The notes under the pieces: model-generated
Databases searched by the model: none
The model's input: the letters and a program-made list of their open reading frames with translations, nothing else
Told to the model about the DNA's origin: nothing
Shown here: positions 40,131 to 49,993 of the stretch, in pieces
How positions within the stretch are numbered: position 1 is the first letter of the stretch
How the letters are laid out: each line of letters starts with the position of its first letter
DNA from: Herbaspirillum sp. SJZ106
GTDB lineage: Bacteria; Pseudomonadota; Gammaproteobacteria; Burkholderiales; Burkholderiaceae_D
DNA length: 64,000 bases
Reading direction: 5' to 3'
Assembly (NCBI RefSeq): GCF_006715495.1
Contig: NZ_VFNI01000003.1
Coordinates: 124,001 to 188,000, forward strand
Translations under genes and position numbers: made by a program

Positions 40131-42446
40131 TTACGTTTCGGCACGCAACCCCGCAGGCTTAAGCTTAGACTCCAACGCCTTCCCCTTACGCGCCCGCTTG
40201 CCGATATGCACGCCCAGCGCGGCCGCCGACAACGACACTTCCTGCGCCTTGCCGCCGCGGCCGATGCCGTAGACGACGACTCCCTTCTGGCTGATCGCTT
40301 GCGCGCCCAGGAGCTTTTCGTTCTTCTCCAGTTCCATTAGGTTCACGCCGCGTCCGCCGGAGGAGAGCGTCTTCATTTCGTCCAGGCCGAACACCAGCAG
40401 GCGGCCGTTGCCGGAGAGGCAGGCTACGGCGCCGGCGTCGGCTGCTACCGTGCGCGGAGCCAGGGGCAGGGCGCCTTCGTCCAGCGTGAAGAAGGCCTTG
40501 CCGCCCTTGACGCGGCCGAACATGTCGGAGGCCTTGGCGACAAAGCCCACGCCGGCGTCGGAGGCCAGCAGCAGCGTGGCGTCGGCCGGGCCGGCGTAGT
40601 AGTGCAGGATGTTGCTGCCGCTGGCCAGTTCGACCAGCGTGGTGACGGGCACGCCGTCGCCGCGCGCGTTGGGCAGGCCATTCACAGCGATCGTGTAGAC
40701 CCGGCCGTTGGAGCCGAAGGCCAGTAGGTTGTCGACCGTGCGGCATTCGAAGGCGCCGTACAGGCCGTCGCCGGCCTTGAAGGTGAATTGCGCGGCGTCG
40801 TGGCCGTGGCCGGTGCGCGCGCGCACCCAGCCCTTTTGCGAGATGATCACGGTGACCGGTTCGTCGATCACCTTCTGTTCGAAGGTGGCGCGTTCGGCTT
40901 CTTCGATGATGGTGCGGCGCTCGTCGCCGTATTGCTTGGCGTCGCCTTCGATTTCCTTGATCACCAGCTTCTTCATCGAGGCCGGGTTGTCGAGCAGGTC
41001 TTGCAGCGTGCTTTTCTCGCCGCGCAGTTCGGCCAGCTCTTGCTGGATCTTAATCGCTTCCAGGCGCGCCAACTGGCGCAGGCGGATTTCCAGGATGTCT
41101 TCGGCCTGGCGGTCGGACAGCTTGAAGGCGGCGATCAGCGCCGGCTTGGGTTCGTCGAACTCGCGGATGATCTTGATGACCTTGTCGATGTTCAGCAGCA
41201 CCGCTTCCCGGCCTTCCAGGATGTGGATGCGGTCGTTCACCTTCTGCATGCGGAATTGCGTGCGGCGGGTGACGGTCTCGAAGCGGAAGCCGATCCATTC
41301 GCCGAGGATGTCGGCCAGGCCCTTCTGGCGCGGGCGGCCGTCGCCGCCGATCATCACCAGGTTGAGCGAGGCATTGCTTTCCAGCGAAGTCTGGGCCAGC
41401 AGCGTGTTCATGAACTCGGTCTGGTCCTGGTTCTTGGACTTGGGTTCGAACACCAGGCGCACCGGGGCGTCGCGGCCGGATTCGTCGCGCACGGCGTCGA
41501 GCAGGCCGAGGATGGCTGCCTTTTGCGATTGCTGCTCGGGCGTGAGCGTCTTCTTGCCCAGCTTGACCTTGGGGTTGGTCAGTTCTTCGATTTCTTCCAG
41601 TACGCGCTGGGAGGAGACGCCCGGCGGCAGTTCGGTGATCACTGCCTGCCACTGGCCGCGCGCCAGGTCTTCGATCTTCCAGCGTGCGCGCACCTTGAGG
41701 CTGCCGCGGCCGCTCTGGTACATCTCGGCGATGGTGGATTGCGGCGTGATGATCTGGCCGCCGCCGGGGAAGTCGGGGCCGGGGATCAGCGCCATCAGTT
41801 CGGCATGGCTGATCTTCGGATTGCGGATCATCGCGACCGCCGCCCTGGCCACTTCGGTCAGGTTGTGCGAGGGGATTTCGGTGGCCATGCCGACCGCGAT
41901 GCCGGAGGCGCCGTTGAGCAGCAGGAAGGGCAGGCGTGCCGGCAGCAGCTTGGGTTCTTCGGTGGAGCCGTCGTAGTTGGGCTGGAACTCCACCGTGCCC
42001 ATGTCGATCTCGTCGAGCAGCAGCTTGCTGATGGGCGTCAGGCGCGCTTCGGTGTAACGCATCGCCGCAGCGCCGTCGCCGTCGCGCGAGCCGAAGTTGC
42101 CTTGGCCGTCGATGAGCGGATAGCGCAGCGAGAAATCCTGCGCCATGCGCACCAGCGCGTCGTACACCGACTGGTCGCCGTGCGGGTGCAGCTTGCCCAG
42201 TACGTCGCCGACCACGGCGGCGGACTTGCGCGGCTTGGCGGTGGCGTTCAGGCCCAGCTCGTTCATCGCGTACAGGATACGGCGCTGCACCGGCTTCTGG
42301 CCGTCGGCGACGTCGGGCAGGGCGCGGCCCTTGACCACCGAGATCGCGTAGTCGAGGTAGGCGCGCTCGGCAAAGGTCGACAGCGTCAGCGAGTCGCCGT
42401 CCGGCGGGGGCGGGGTCTGGTCAAACAGGTTGGCTTGTTCGGTCAT
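40131..42446 (-). CDS. parC: DNA topoisomerase IV subunit A
   Basis: A 771-residue type IIA topoisomerase subunit that decatenates daughter chromosomes together with ParE. The DNA-cleavage domain has [31 protein letters not shown] and the catalytic Tyr131 in [15 protein letters not shown]; the C-terminal beta-pinwheel begins near residue ~500. At the E. coli ParC Ser80 position this protein has Gln92 (HPHGDQ), and Asp96 stands at the Glu84 position. It follows parE in the same direction with a 50-bp gap, so they form an operon. Confidence 0.97.
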   Translation of the reverse strand: MTEQANLFDQTPPPPDGDSLTLSTFAERAYLDYAISVVKGRALPDVADGQKPVQRRILYAMNELGLNATAKPRKSAAVVGDVLGKLHPHGDQSVYDALVRMAQDFSLRYPLIDGQGNFGSRDGDGAAAMRYTEARLTPISKLLLDEIDMGTVEFQPNYDGSTEEPKLLPARLPFLLLNGASGIAVGMATEIPSHNLTEVARAAVAMIRNPKISHAELMALIPGPDFPGGGQIITPQSTIAEMYQSGRGSLKVRARWKIEDLARGQWQAVITELPPGVSSQRVLEEIEELTNPKVKLGKKTLTPEQQSQKAAILGLLDAVRDESGRDAPVRLVFEPKSKNQDQTEFMNTLLAQTSLESNASLNLVMIGGDGRPRQKGLADILGEWIGFRFETVTRRTQFRMQKVNDRIHILEGREAVLLNIDKVIKIIREFDEPKPALIAAFKLSDRQAEDILEIRLRQLARLEAIKIQQELAELRGEKSTLQDLLDNPASMKKLVIKEIEGDAKQYGDERRTIIEEAERATFEQKVIDEPVTVIISQKGWVRARTGHGHDAAQFTFKAGDGLYGAFECRTVDNLLAFGSNGRVYTIAVNGLPNARGDGVPVTTLVELASGSNILHYYAGPADATLLLASDAGVGFVAKASDMFGRVKGGKAFFTLDEGALPLAPRTVAADAGAVACLSGNGRLLVFGLDEMKTLSSGGRGVNLMELEKNEKLLGAQAISQKGVVVYGIGRGGKAQEVSLSAAALGVHIGKRARKGKALESKLKPAGLRAET

Positions 42447-42496
42447 GGAGCTTTGCTAGTAATCTGTGTTCGGTCGGTCATGTCGGGGCGGGGCGA

Positions 42497-44497
42497 TCAG
42501 ATATCGGCCTCGGCCTCATTGCCGTGTTCCTCAATCCATGCCCGGCGCGAGGCGGCTTCGCCCTTGCCCATCAGCATGGTGAAGCGCTCTTCGGTACTTT
42601 GCACGCCGGGTTCGCCAAAGCCGATCGGCAGCAGGCGGCGGGTGTCGGGGTTCATGGTGGTTTCCCACAACTGTTCGGCGTTCATCTCGCCCAGGCCCTT
42701 GAAGCGCGAGATGGTCCAGGCGCCTTCCTTCAGGCCGTCCTTGCGCAGCTTGTCTTCGATGGCCTCCAGCTCGCCGTCGTCCAGGGCGTACAGCTTCTGC
42801 ACCGGCTTCTTGCCGCGCGCGGGGGCGTCCACGCGGTACAGCGGCGGGCGCGCCACGCAGATGTTGCCGTTTTCGATCAGCTTGGGGAAATGCTTGAAGA
42901 ACAGCGTCAAGAGCAGCACCTGGATGTGCGAGCCGTCCACGTCCGCATCGGAGAGGATGCAGATCTTGCCGTAGCGCAGGCCGGTCAGGTCGGGCGTGTC
43001 GTTGATGCCGTGCGGGTCGACGCCGATGGCTACCGCGATGTCGTGGATTTCGTTGTTGGCGAACAGGCGGTCGCGTTCGGTTTCCCAGGCGTTCAGGACC
43101 TTGCCGCGCAGCGGCAGGATGGCCTGGAACTCCTTGTCGCGGCCCATCTTGGCCGAGCCGCCGGCGGAGTCGCCCTCGACCAGGAACAGTTCGTTGCGCG
43201 ACACGTCGGAGGATTCGCAATCGGTCAGCTTGCCGGGCAGGACGGCCACGCCGGACGACTTCTTCTTCTCGACCTTCTGCGCCGAACGCAGGCGGCTTTG
43301 CGCCTGCTTGATGACCAGCTCGGCCAGCTTCTTGCCGTAGTCGACGTGATGGTTCAGCCACAGCTCCAGCGCCGGGCGCGAATAGCCGGCCACCAGGCGC
43401 ACGGCGTCGCGCGAGTTCAGGCGTTCCTTGATCTGGCCCTGGAATTGCGGATCCAGCACCTTGGCCGACAGCACGAAGGACACGCGCGCGAAGACGTCTT
43501 CGGCCAGCAGCTTGACGCCCTTGGGCAGCAGCGAGTGCATCTCGGCGAAGCTCTTGACCGCCGAGAACAAGCCTTCGCGCAGGCCGGATTCATGAGTGCC
43601 GCCGTTGGAGGTGGGGATCAGGTTGACGTAGGACTCGCGCACCACGGCGCCTTCCTCGGTCCAGGCCACGACCCAGGCCGCGCCTTCGCCCTCGGCGAAG
43701 CCTTCGGCATCGCGGCCGGCGTACTGTTCGCCTTCGAACAGCGGGATCAGCGGTTCGCTGTTGCTGGACTGGGCCAGTTGTTCCATCAGGTAGCCGCGCA
43801 GGCCCTGGTCGTATTGCCAGGTCTGGGTATCGCCGCTCTTGGCGTTGACCAGCGTGACCTTCACGCCCGGCAGCAGCACCGCCTTGGAGCGCAGCAGGCG
43901 CTGCAGCTCGCCCAGCGGGATAGTGGGCGAGTCGAAATATTTGGGATCCGGCCAGACGGTGACGCGGGTGCCGGATTTCTTGTCGTCGCGGCCGGCCGGG
44001 CGTGACCGGAGTTTCTCGATCACGTCGCCGCCGGAGAAGGCCAGCGTGTGCACGGCATTGCCTTGCTCGTCCTTGCGCCAGACGGTGATTTCCAGGCGCG
44101 TGGACAGCGCGTTGGTGACCGACACGCCGACGCCGTGCAAGCCGCCCGAGAATGCGTAGGCGCCGCCCGAACCCTTGTCGAACTTGCCGCCGGCGTGCAG
44201 GCGGGTGAATACGATCTCGACGGTGGGCACCTGTTCTTCCGGGTGCCGGCCGACCGGGATGCCGCGGCCGTCATCCTCCACGGCGACGCTGCCGTCGGCG
44301 TTCAGGGTGACGATGATGCTCTTGCCGTAGCCGCCCAGCGCTTCGTCGGAAGCGTTGTCGATGACCTCCTGGATGATGTGCAGCGGATTCTCGGTGCGGG
44401 TGTACATGCCCGGGCGCTGCTTGACCGGTTCCAGGCCCTTGAGGACGCGGATCGATGATTCACTGTAATCGGACGGGGATGTTTTCTTGGTTGCCAT
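42497..44497 (-). CDS. parE: DNA topoisomerase IV subunit B
   Basis: A 666-residue ATPase subunit of topoisomerase IV. The GHKL ATPase motifs are IIQEVIDNASDEALGGYG, VEDDGRGIPVG and GGLHGVGVSVTNALS. The TOPRIM domain contains LFLVEGDSAGGSAKMGRD and LSDADVDGSHIQVLLL. ParE rather than GyrB is indicated by length (no ~170-residue GyrB insert) and by pairing with parC. The start at MATKKTSPSD is preferred to the in-frame ATG 66 bp upstream. The 250 bp upstream (44498-44747) hold nothing recognisable. Confidence 0.97.
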   Translation of the reverse strand: MATKKTSPSDYSESSIRVLKGLEPVKQRPGMYTRTENPLHIIQEVIDNASDEALGGYGKSIIVTLNADGSVAVEDDGRGIPVGRHPEEQVPTVEIVFTRLHAGGKFDKGSGGAYAFSGGLHGVGVSVTNALSTRLEITVWRKDEQGNAVHTLAFSGGDVIEKLRSRPAGRDDKKSGTRVTVWPDPKYFDSPTIPLGELQRLLRSKAVLLPGVKVTLVNAKSGDTQTWQYDQGLRGYLMEQLAQSSNSEPLIPLFEGEQYAGRDAEGFAEGEGAAWVVAWTEEGAVVRESYVNLIPTSNGGTHESGLREGLFSAVKSFAEMHSLLPKGVKLLAEDVFARVSFVLSAKVLDPQFQGQIKERLNSRDAVRLVAGYSRPALELWLNHHVDYGKKLAELVIKQAQSRLRSAQKVEKKKSSGVAVLPGKLTDCESSDVSRNELFLVEGDSAGGSAKMGRDKEFQAILPLRGKVLNAWETERDRLFANNEIHDIAVAIGVDPHGINDTPDLTGLRYGKICILSDADVDGSHIQVLLLTLFFKHFPKLIENGNICVARPPLYRVDAPARGKKPVQKLYALDDGELEAIEDKLRKDGLKEGAWTISRFKGLGEMNAEQLWETTMNPDTRRLLPIGFGEPGVQSTEERFTMLMGKGEAASRRAWIEEHGNEAEADI

Positions 44498-44747
44498 GCA
44501 GGTGAGATTGGGTCTGGTCGGAGAGCGGCCGCAAATCAATGTGTAGCCAAAATGACAGCACATGCCGGCCTTGAGAACCTGTCAGAGAGCCTGCGGCATG
44601 CGGTGCCAACTGCGCATTCTAATGAAAATTGCGCCAAGCAGAAAATTGCTTTTTGGAAATGAGGTGTTTTGGCGGCCGGCGCGCGGCTGCGAGGGCGGTG
44701 CGCCGCCGTCGGCGGACGGCGGCGCGAGGGGAACTGGCGTGCGGGTA

Positions 44748-46109
44748 TCAGGCAGCCAGCAGGCTTTCGACCGCCCGCGCGATCGACAGCAAACGGCGGT
44801 CCTGGCCGCCGGGCGCGGCCAGCGACAGGCCGACCGGCGCGTTGCCGGGCTGGTGGCAAGGCAGGGAGATGGCGCAGCCGTCGAGGAAGTTGATCAGCGT
44901 CGGGTTGCGCAGGATCAGGCCGTTGGCGGCGTAGTAGGCGTCGTCGCTGGCTTGCAGGTCGGCGATTTTGGGCGCCACGACCGGCACGGTCGGCATCACC
45001 AGCGCGTCGAAGCCGTCCAGTTGCGCTTCGGTGTTGGCGATCCAGCGGCGGCGGGCGTGGATCACGTCCAGCAAGTCGGCCGCGCCCATGTCCTTGCCGC
45101 GCAGGATGCGCGAGACCACGCGCTGGTCGTAGCCTGCCTTGTTTTCGGCGATCAGTTCGCGGTGCCAGGCATAGGCCTCGGCGGCGGTGAAGCCGCCCTT
45201 GGCGTTGATCGCGGCCAGTTCGCCGAAGGCCGGCAGCGGCTGCTCGACGATCACGGCGCCGGCGGCGGAAAGCTTGGCCAATGCTGCCCGGTAAGCGACC
45301 GCAACCTGCTCGTCCATGCCGTCCAGCACTACATTGGTCGGCGCCAAGAGGCGCAGGCCGCGCAGCGGATGGGGGATGGGGGCGGCGTAGTCTTCGCCGG
45401 ACAGCACCGCGTCCATGATGGCACAGCACTCGACCGAGGCGGCCAGCGGGCCGATCGAATCCAGGTATTCCGACAGCGGCAGCACGCCTTTCATCGATAC
45501 GCGCGAGGCCGTCGGCTTGAAGCCGGTCAGGCCGTTGAAGGCCGAGGGGATGCGCACCGAGCCGCCGGTGTCCGAGCCGATGGCGGCAAACGCCATGCCG
45601 TCGGTGACCGAGATGGCGGCGCCCGAGGATGAGCCGCCCGGGATGCGGCCGCCATCCACGTCGCGCTGCCAGGCATTCTTCGGGGTGCCGTAATGCGGAT
45701 TGATGCCCAGGCCGGAATAGGCGAACTCGGTCATGTTGGTCTTGCCGATCACGATGGCGCCGGCGTTGATCAGGTTCTGCACCACTACCGAGTTGGCGGC
45801 GGCGGCCGGTTTGCCGCGCAACACCACCGAACCGGCCAGCGTGGTTTCGCCGGCCACGTCGAACAGGTCCTTGACCGAGACCGGCAAGCCATCGATAGGC
45901 GAGCGGGCAAGGCCGGCCGCGCGCAGCGTGTCGGACGCTTTGGCGGCGGCGCGCGCCTGGTTGGCATAGACGCTGGTGAACACGCGCGCGCCTTCGCCGT
46001 TGGCGTCGGCGATCTTGGCCAGCGCCTGTTCGGTCAATTCAACGGAAGTGGTGCGGCCAGCCGCGAGGTCGGCGGCGAGTCGGGAGAGTGTGGGGAGCAT
46101 GGTCGGCAT
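44748..46109 (-). CDS. Amidase (amidase-signature family)
   Basis: A 453-residue amidase-signature hydrolase. The Ser-cisSer-Lys triad can be read as Lys80 (LPVSVKDLFD), Ser160 (RIPGGSSSGAA) and nucleophile Ser184 (IGSDTGGSVRIPSAFNG). It hydrolyses carboxamides; similarity in style to GatA or AtzF is only at family level, and no GatB/GatC is nearby, so a catabolic amide or imide is likelier. The start is taken as MPTMLPTLSR; the frame is open to 46193. It is the last gene of a same-strand MFS-DUF2848-amidase set. Confidence 0.9.
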   Translation of the reverse strand: MPTMLPTLSRLAADLAAGRTTSVELTEQALAKIADANGEGARVFTSVYANQARAAAKASDTLRAAGLARSPIDGLPVSVKDLFDVAGETTLAGSVVLRGKPAAAANSVVVQNLINAGAIVIGKTNMTEFAYSGLGINPHYGTPKNAWQRDVDGGRIPGGSSSGAAISVTDGMAFAAIGSDTGGSVRIPSAFNGLTGFKPTASRVSMKGVLPLSEYLDSIGPLAASVECCAIMDAVLSGEDYAAPIPHPLRGLRLLAPTNVVLDGMDEQVAVAYRAALAKLSAAGAVIVEQPLPAFGELAAINAKGGFTAAEAYAWHRELIAENKAGYDQRVVSRILRGKDMGAADLLDVIHARRRWIANTEAQLDGFDALVMPTVPVVAPKIADLQASDDAYYAANGLILRNPTLINFLDGCAISLPCHQPGNAPVGLSLAAPGGQDRRLLSIARAVESLLAA

Positions 46110-46204
46110 TGTCGTGCAGTCGATGGAGGGGGAGAGTGTAGCGCACCAGGCGGGCGGTCGTCCCCGCGCAAGCAGGGGCGACATGAATGGCACAGGGCGA
46201 TGAA

Positions 46205-46882
46205 TCAGGCCACTTCAGCCAGCGACTGCGCCACATAGGCGTGACGCAGCGAGCGGCCGCGGCGCGGGTCGAACAATTCCATGGTGAAGGAGGCCGCCGG
46301 GCGGATGCCGCCAATGGCGCCGACGGTGCCGCAGGTCATGCCGCAGCCTTCGGGCAGCACGGCGCTGCCGTCGGTGAAGCGGGCGATCAGGTCGGCCGGT
46401 GTGCGCAGCGAGGACAACGGCCCTTCCTGGTACAGCACGGTGGCGCCGTTTTCTTCGATCCAGGAGCGGATCACCAGCTCGTCCCAGTACTCGGCCACGT
46501 CGGCTAGCTTCCAGGCGCCGGTGCCGACCGGCTTGACGCAGGCCTGCTTGGAGAAGGCCACGCTGTGCGCTTCCAGCTTGCGGTCGGTGTGGTCGGAGGC
46601 GATCGAGACATACAGCTCGCCGCCGGCGTTGAAGACGAAGGTTTCGACTTCGCCGGAGGACTCAAAGCCCAGCACCTGCACGTCGTTGGCTTGCGTGAGC
46701 TGGTTGGCCGAGACGCGGTAGAACAGCGGCACCGCGCTGGGGCGCGAAATGCCCAGGGCTTCCAGTTCTTCGATGTGGTGTTCGATGGCGGCCATGTCGC
46801 GGCCGGCCCAGCCGGCGATGACCAGGGTGTGGATGTCGGCGCTCACGGCGCCGTCGTCGGGGAGGGAGAAAGAGAGCTTCAT
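46205..46882 (-). CDS. DUF2848 family protein
   Basis: A 225-residue protein matching DUF2848: HTLVIAGWAGRDMAAIEHHI, SAVPLFYRVSANQL, VSIASDHTDRKLEAHSV and the C-terminal PEGCGMTCGTVGAIGGI. The family is related to fumarylacetoacetate-hydrolase-like folds and commonly sits beside amidases and MFS transporters in catabolic clusters; its reaction is unknown. The start MKLSFSLPD is chosen by domain fit; an ATG lies 21 bp upstream. Its 3' end is 95 bp before the amidase start and its 5' end 92 bp after the MFS stop, so co-transcription is likely. Confidence 0.85.
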   Translation of the reverse strand: MKLSFSLPDDGAVSADIHTLVIAGWAGRDMAAIEHHIEELEALGISRPSAVPLFYRVSANQLTQANDVQVLGFESSGEVETFVFNAGGELYVSIASDHTDRKLEAHSVAFSKQACVKPVGTGAWKLADVAEYWDELVIRSWIEENGATVLYQEGPLSSLRTPADLIARFTDGSAVLPEGCGMTCGTVGAIGGIRPAASFTMELFDPRRGRSLRHAYVAQSLAEVA

Positions 46883-46974
46883 GGCGGTTGCTTCAATATT
46901 CAATAACGATTGCGTGAATCAAACGCCGGAACCGCGCGGTTCCGGCGGGGGAAAGCTGAAATGCGGGATGCGGC

Positions 46975-48291
46975 TTACTGCTTCTTGATGAACACCACCA
47001 CCAGGAAGCTGGCGAGGAATTCGAGCGCGGCCACGAAGTACAGGCCGGAAGACAAGGAGCCGGTGCTGGTCTTGAGCGCGCCGATCATGTACGGCGCGAC
47101 GAAGCCGGCCAGGTTGCCGATCGAGTTGATCAGCGCGATGCCGCCGGCGGCCGCGGTGCCGGCCAGGAACGCCCCGGGGATCGACCAGAACACCGGGAAC
47201 GCGGCCAGGATGCCGATGGCGGCGACCGTCAGCGAGCACAGGGCGACGGCGGCGTTGCCCAGCGTCAGGCCGGTGGCCACCAGGCCGATACAGGCGATCA
47301 GCGTGGCGATGGCGCTATGCATGCGGCGCTCGCCGGTCTTGTCGGAGTGGATGCCGTTCCACACCATGGCCAGCGTGCCGGCGATGAACGGGATGGCCGA
47401 GATCAGGCCGATCTGCAGGTTGCCCTTGATGCCGATCTCCTTGATGATCGACGGCGCCCAGAAGGCGATGGTGGCGTTGCCGCTGACCACGCAGAAGTAC
47501 ACGGCGGCGCAGATCCATACGCGGTAGCTGGCGCAGGCGTCCTTGAACGAGAAGTGCTTGCCGGGGGCGCTGTTCTCGGCGGCCAGGGTTTGCGTCACGG
47601 CGACTTTTTCGGCGTCCGACAGCCACTTGGCGTTGGCCGGTTTTTCCGGGAGCCAGGCCAGTACCGCCAGGCCTGCCAGCAGCGAGGGAATGCCTTCGAT
47701 GATGAACAGCCACTGCCAGTTGGCCAGGTGGCCGACGCCTTCCATGCCGCTCATGATGAGGCCGGCGATCGGGCCGCCGACCGCGCCGGCGATGGCGAAC
47801 GAGGTCATGAACAGGCCGTTGACGCGGGCCCGGCGCTGGGCCGGGAACCAGTAGGTCAGGTACAGCACCACGCCGGGGAAGAAGCCGGCTTCGAACACCC
47901 CCAGCAGGAAGCGCAGGATGTAAAAGCTGGTCGGGGTGGTGACATAGGCCATCGCCATCGAGGCCAGGCCCCACAGGATGGTGATGCGCGCCAGCGTCTT
48001 GCGTGCGCCGATCTTTTCCAGCAGCAGGTTGCTGGGCACTTCGAACAGGAAGTAGCCGATGAAGAAGATGCCCGCGCCCAGGCCGTAGACGGCTTCGGAG
48101 AATTGCAGGTCCTGCAGCATCGACAGCTTGGCGAAGCCGACGTTGACGCGGTCGATCCAGGCCAGCACGAACAGGAAGACCAGAAACGGAATCAGGCGCC
48201 AGGCGATCTTGCGATAGGTGGCATCCATCGCGGATGGGTTGCAGCCGGCGCCCGATACCGGATCGAGTGCGGCTGATGTGGAATAAGACAT
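46975..48291 (-). CDS. MFS transporter, anion:cation symporter (ACS) family
   Basis: A 438-residue, 12-helix inner-membrane transporter of the ACS (hexuronate/phthalate/tartrate) branch. Signatures: IAWRLIPFLVFLFVLAWIDR, NVGFAKLSMLQDLQFSEAVY, GIFFIGYFLFEVPSNLLLEK and LGVFEAGFFPGVVLYLTYWF. It imports an organic anion whose breakdown is probably handled by the DUF2848 protein and amidase encoded downstream. Translation may begin at MDATYRKIAW, 66 bp inside the reported start. Upstream, 374 bp contain repeat B and then the LysR gene in the same orientation. Confidence 0.93.
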   Translation of the reverse strand: MSYSTSAALDPVSGAGCNPSAMDATYRKIAWRLIPFLVFLFVLAWIDRVNVGFAKLSMLQDLQFSEAVYGLGAGIFFIGYFLFEVPSNLLLEKIGARKTLARITILWGLASMAMAYVTTPTSFYILRFLLGVFEAGFFPGVVLYLTYWFPAQRRARVNGLFMTSFAIAGAVGGPIAGLIMSGMEGVGHLANWQWLFIIEGIPSLLAGLAVLAWLPEKPANAKWLSDAEKVAVTQTLAAENSAPGKHFSFKDACASYRVWICAAVYFCVVSGNATIAFWAPSIIKEIGIKGNLQIGLISAIPFIAGTLAMVWNGIHSDKTGERRMHSAIATLIACIGLVATGLTLGNAAVALCSLTVAAIGILAAFPVFWSIPGAFLAGTAAAGGIALINSIGNLAGFVAPYMIGALKTSTGSLSSGLYFVAALEFLASFLVVVFIKKQ

Positions 48292-48665
48292 GCATTACCT
48301 CCCTAATTATTGATGAGCCTCGGCCGGTTTGCGGCGGCGCGCGGGTGTCTGGACAGTGTGCGGAGCCGGTCGGGTTCTTGTGATTGCCAGGCGCATGCGA
48401 TGGCGCATGGCGGGTGCCGGTCTTAATTCAGTATGGGGATGAGGGCGGGACGCTGTCCAACAAGAAAATCTGAACAGGATTGATTGAAAAATCTTATGAG
48501 CAAAAGCGGGGCGTGTTTGCGCCAATACCATGCACTCAAGCTGGATTATTTATCTCCGTCGCCCTGACGAAGGCCAGGACCCGGGGTCGTTCAGCGGCTG
48601 TTGAGGCACAACGAAAGATACTGGGTCCCGGCCTGCGCCGGGACGACGGATTTCGGATTGGCGAT
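48292..48665. other. Intergenic region between LysR and MFS genes
   Basis: 374 bp without a gene. It includes the AT-rich promoter candidate of the MFS operon (around 48420-48500) and repeat B copy 2. No other structure was seen. Confidence 0.7.
48556..48653. repeat. Dispersed repeat B, copy 2
   Basis: About 98 bp starting CCGTCGCCCTGACGAAGGCC and containing CACAACGAAAGATACTGGGT then a GGTCCCGGC...GCCGGGACGACGG hairpin. It parallels 22260-22354 along its whole length with scattered substitutions. Confidence 0.85.
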
Positions 48666-49601
48666 TCAGCCTGCCGCCAGGGGCGAAGGCAGGCGGGCGA
48701 TCTCATGTCCCCAATTGAGTGCAAAGTCGGACGCCGTTTCCTGTGCGATGCGGGCCACGGTCTCGGTCAGCGGATTCTCATGGTCTGAGCGGAAGCAGGC
48801 GATCAGGGCCAGCGCCGGAAATTCGGTATCGACCCGCAGCAGGTGCAATATCTCTTCATTCAGCTCGCGCTGGATGATGGCCGGGGGCACCGCCGCGATG
48901 CCGAAGCCGTCGGTCACCAGCCGGATCATGGTCGCCACCGAGGCGATGCAGTTGATATGCAGGTTGCCGCGTTCGCTGCTGGAGAACATGCGCTCGATCA
49001 CCGCATGCGGGCCGGAGTTGCGCGCGAAGCTGACCACCGGGAAGGCCGCCAGGTCGGACAGCGTCAGCGTCTCGCTGCCGATGTCGAGCTTGGGGCTGCC
49101 GACCCAGCGCATCGGGAACTCGCACAGCGCGATGTTGCTGACCTGCGGGCCGATCACCGGTTCGGCCTGCAGCACCAGGTCGAGGTTGCCTTTGCTGAAC
49201 TGCTCGTGCAGGTGGATGGTGGTATCGCTGGCGATTTCGATCTGCAGGCGCGGGAAGGTCTTGTGCAGGCGGCCGAGGAAATCGGGAAACCAGCTATGGA
49301 CGATCGATTCGATGACGCCGATGCGGATCACGCCGGTGTAGACCTGCTTGTCGGACATGTCGTCCTTCATCTCGCGCATGAGCTTGACCATGCGTTCGGC
49401 ATACACCAGCGCCTTGCTGCCGTCGGCGGTCAGCGCCACCTCGCGCGCGCTGCGGTCGAACAGGCGCACGCCGAAGTCCTGTTCGAGCGAGGCGATGCGG
49501 CTGGAGACGGCGGCTTGCGTGGTGTGCAGGCGTTCGGCGGTGAGCCGGAAATTGCGCAGCCTGGCCAGCCAGACGAAGGTTTCTAGGAAGCGGATATTCA
49601 T
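48666..49601 (-). CDS. LysR-family transcriptional regulator
   Basis: A 311-residue LysR regulator. The N-terminal HTH is MNIRFLETFVWLARLRNFRL with AERLHTTQAAVSSRIASLEQ, and the effector domain covers residues ~90-300. The start MNIRFLETF is the domain boundary; the frame extends to 49667. It is the first gene of the LysR-MFS-DUF2848-amidase set on the minus strand and probably activates it in response to the imported compound. The 374-bp gap to the MFS gene means the latter likely has its own regulated promoter. Confidence 0.92.
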   Translation of the reverse strand: MNIRFLETFVWLARLRNFRLTAERLHTTQAAVSSRIASLEQDFGVRLFDRSAREVALTADGSKALVYAERMVKLMREMKDDMSDKQVYTGVIRIGVIESIVHSWFPDFLGRLHKTFPRLQIEIASDTTIHLHEQFSKGNLDLVLQAEPVIGPQVSNIALCEFPMRWVGSPKLDIGSETLTLSDLAAFPVVSFARNSGPHAVIERMFSSSERGNLHINCIASVATMIRLVTDGFGIAAVPPAIIQRELNEEILHLLRVDTEFPALALIACFRSDHENPLTETVARIAQETASDFALNWGHEIARLPSPLAAG

Positions 49602-49993
49602 GGCGCTGGAGTTGGCTGGGTGAGGGGAAGGAGGGATGCGGGGCAGGCGAAATCGTTTTGCCGCCATGCGTCCGCAAAGGAGCGTATTTTATCCACTGCC
49701 GCTGGTTTTTGGATGTTCTCGTTTTTGGTGCGGCGCGATAGAAAAAGCCTCTATAACAGTGCATCTCGAAGGATTTTTAGGGTATTTCTGGTGCAAATAT
49801 GGATATTCTGTTTTTGAAAGTATTTTTTCTTTACTCTCCAATAAAATGAAAATATATTTACATTTTTCTTGAGCGCCGGAGACGGCCATCTGCCTCCGGG
49901 CAAGTGGCCAGTAAATGGCGAGTAAGTGGCCGGTAAGTGGCCGGTAAGCGCCTCAAGGCATCGATAAAAACACTTTCATGGGGCAGGCGGACT
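49602..49993. other. Divergent LysR/RpiR intergenic region
   Basis: 392 bp with a markedly AT-rich core (about 49720-49870) that should contain the promoters of both divergent genes, and a 4-unit 11-bp tandem repeat near the rpiR side. No gene is visible. Confidence 0.7.
49904..49947. repeat. 11-bp tandem repeat (four units)
   Basis: GTGGCCAGTAA, ATGGCGAGTAA and two perfect GTGGCCGGTAA units. At 11 bp the spacing is one DNA turn, so every unit faces the same side of the helix, as expected for a multimeric regulator site. Confidence 0.85.

Noticed and set aside
40788-42974. 728-codon plus-strand ORF opposite parC/parE
   Set aside because: Antisense to two certain genes and without any recognisable domain.
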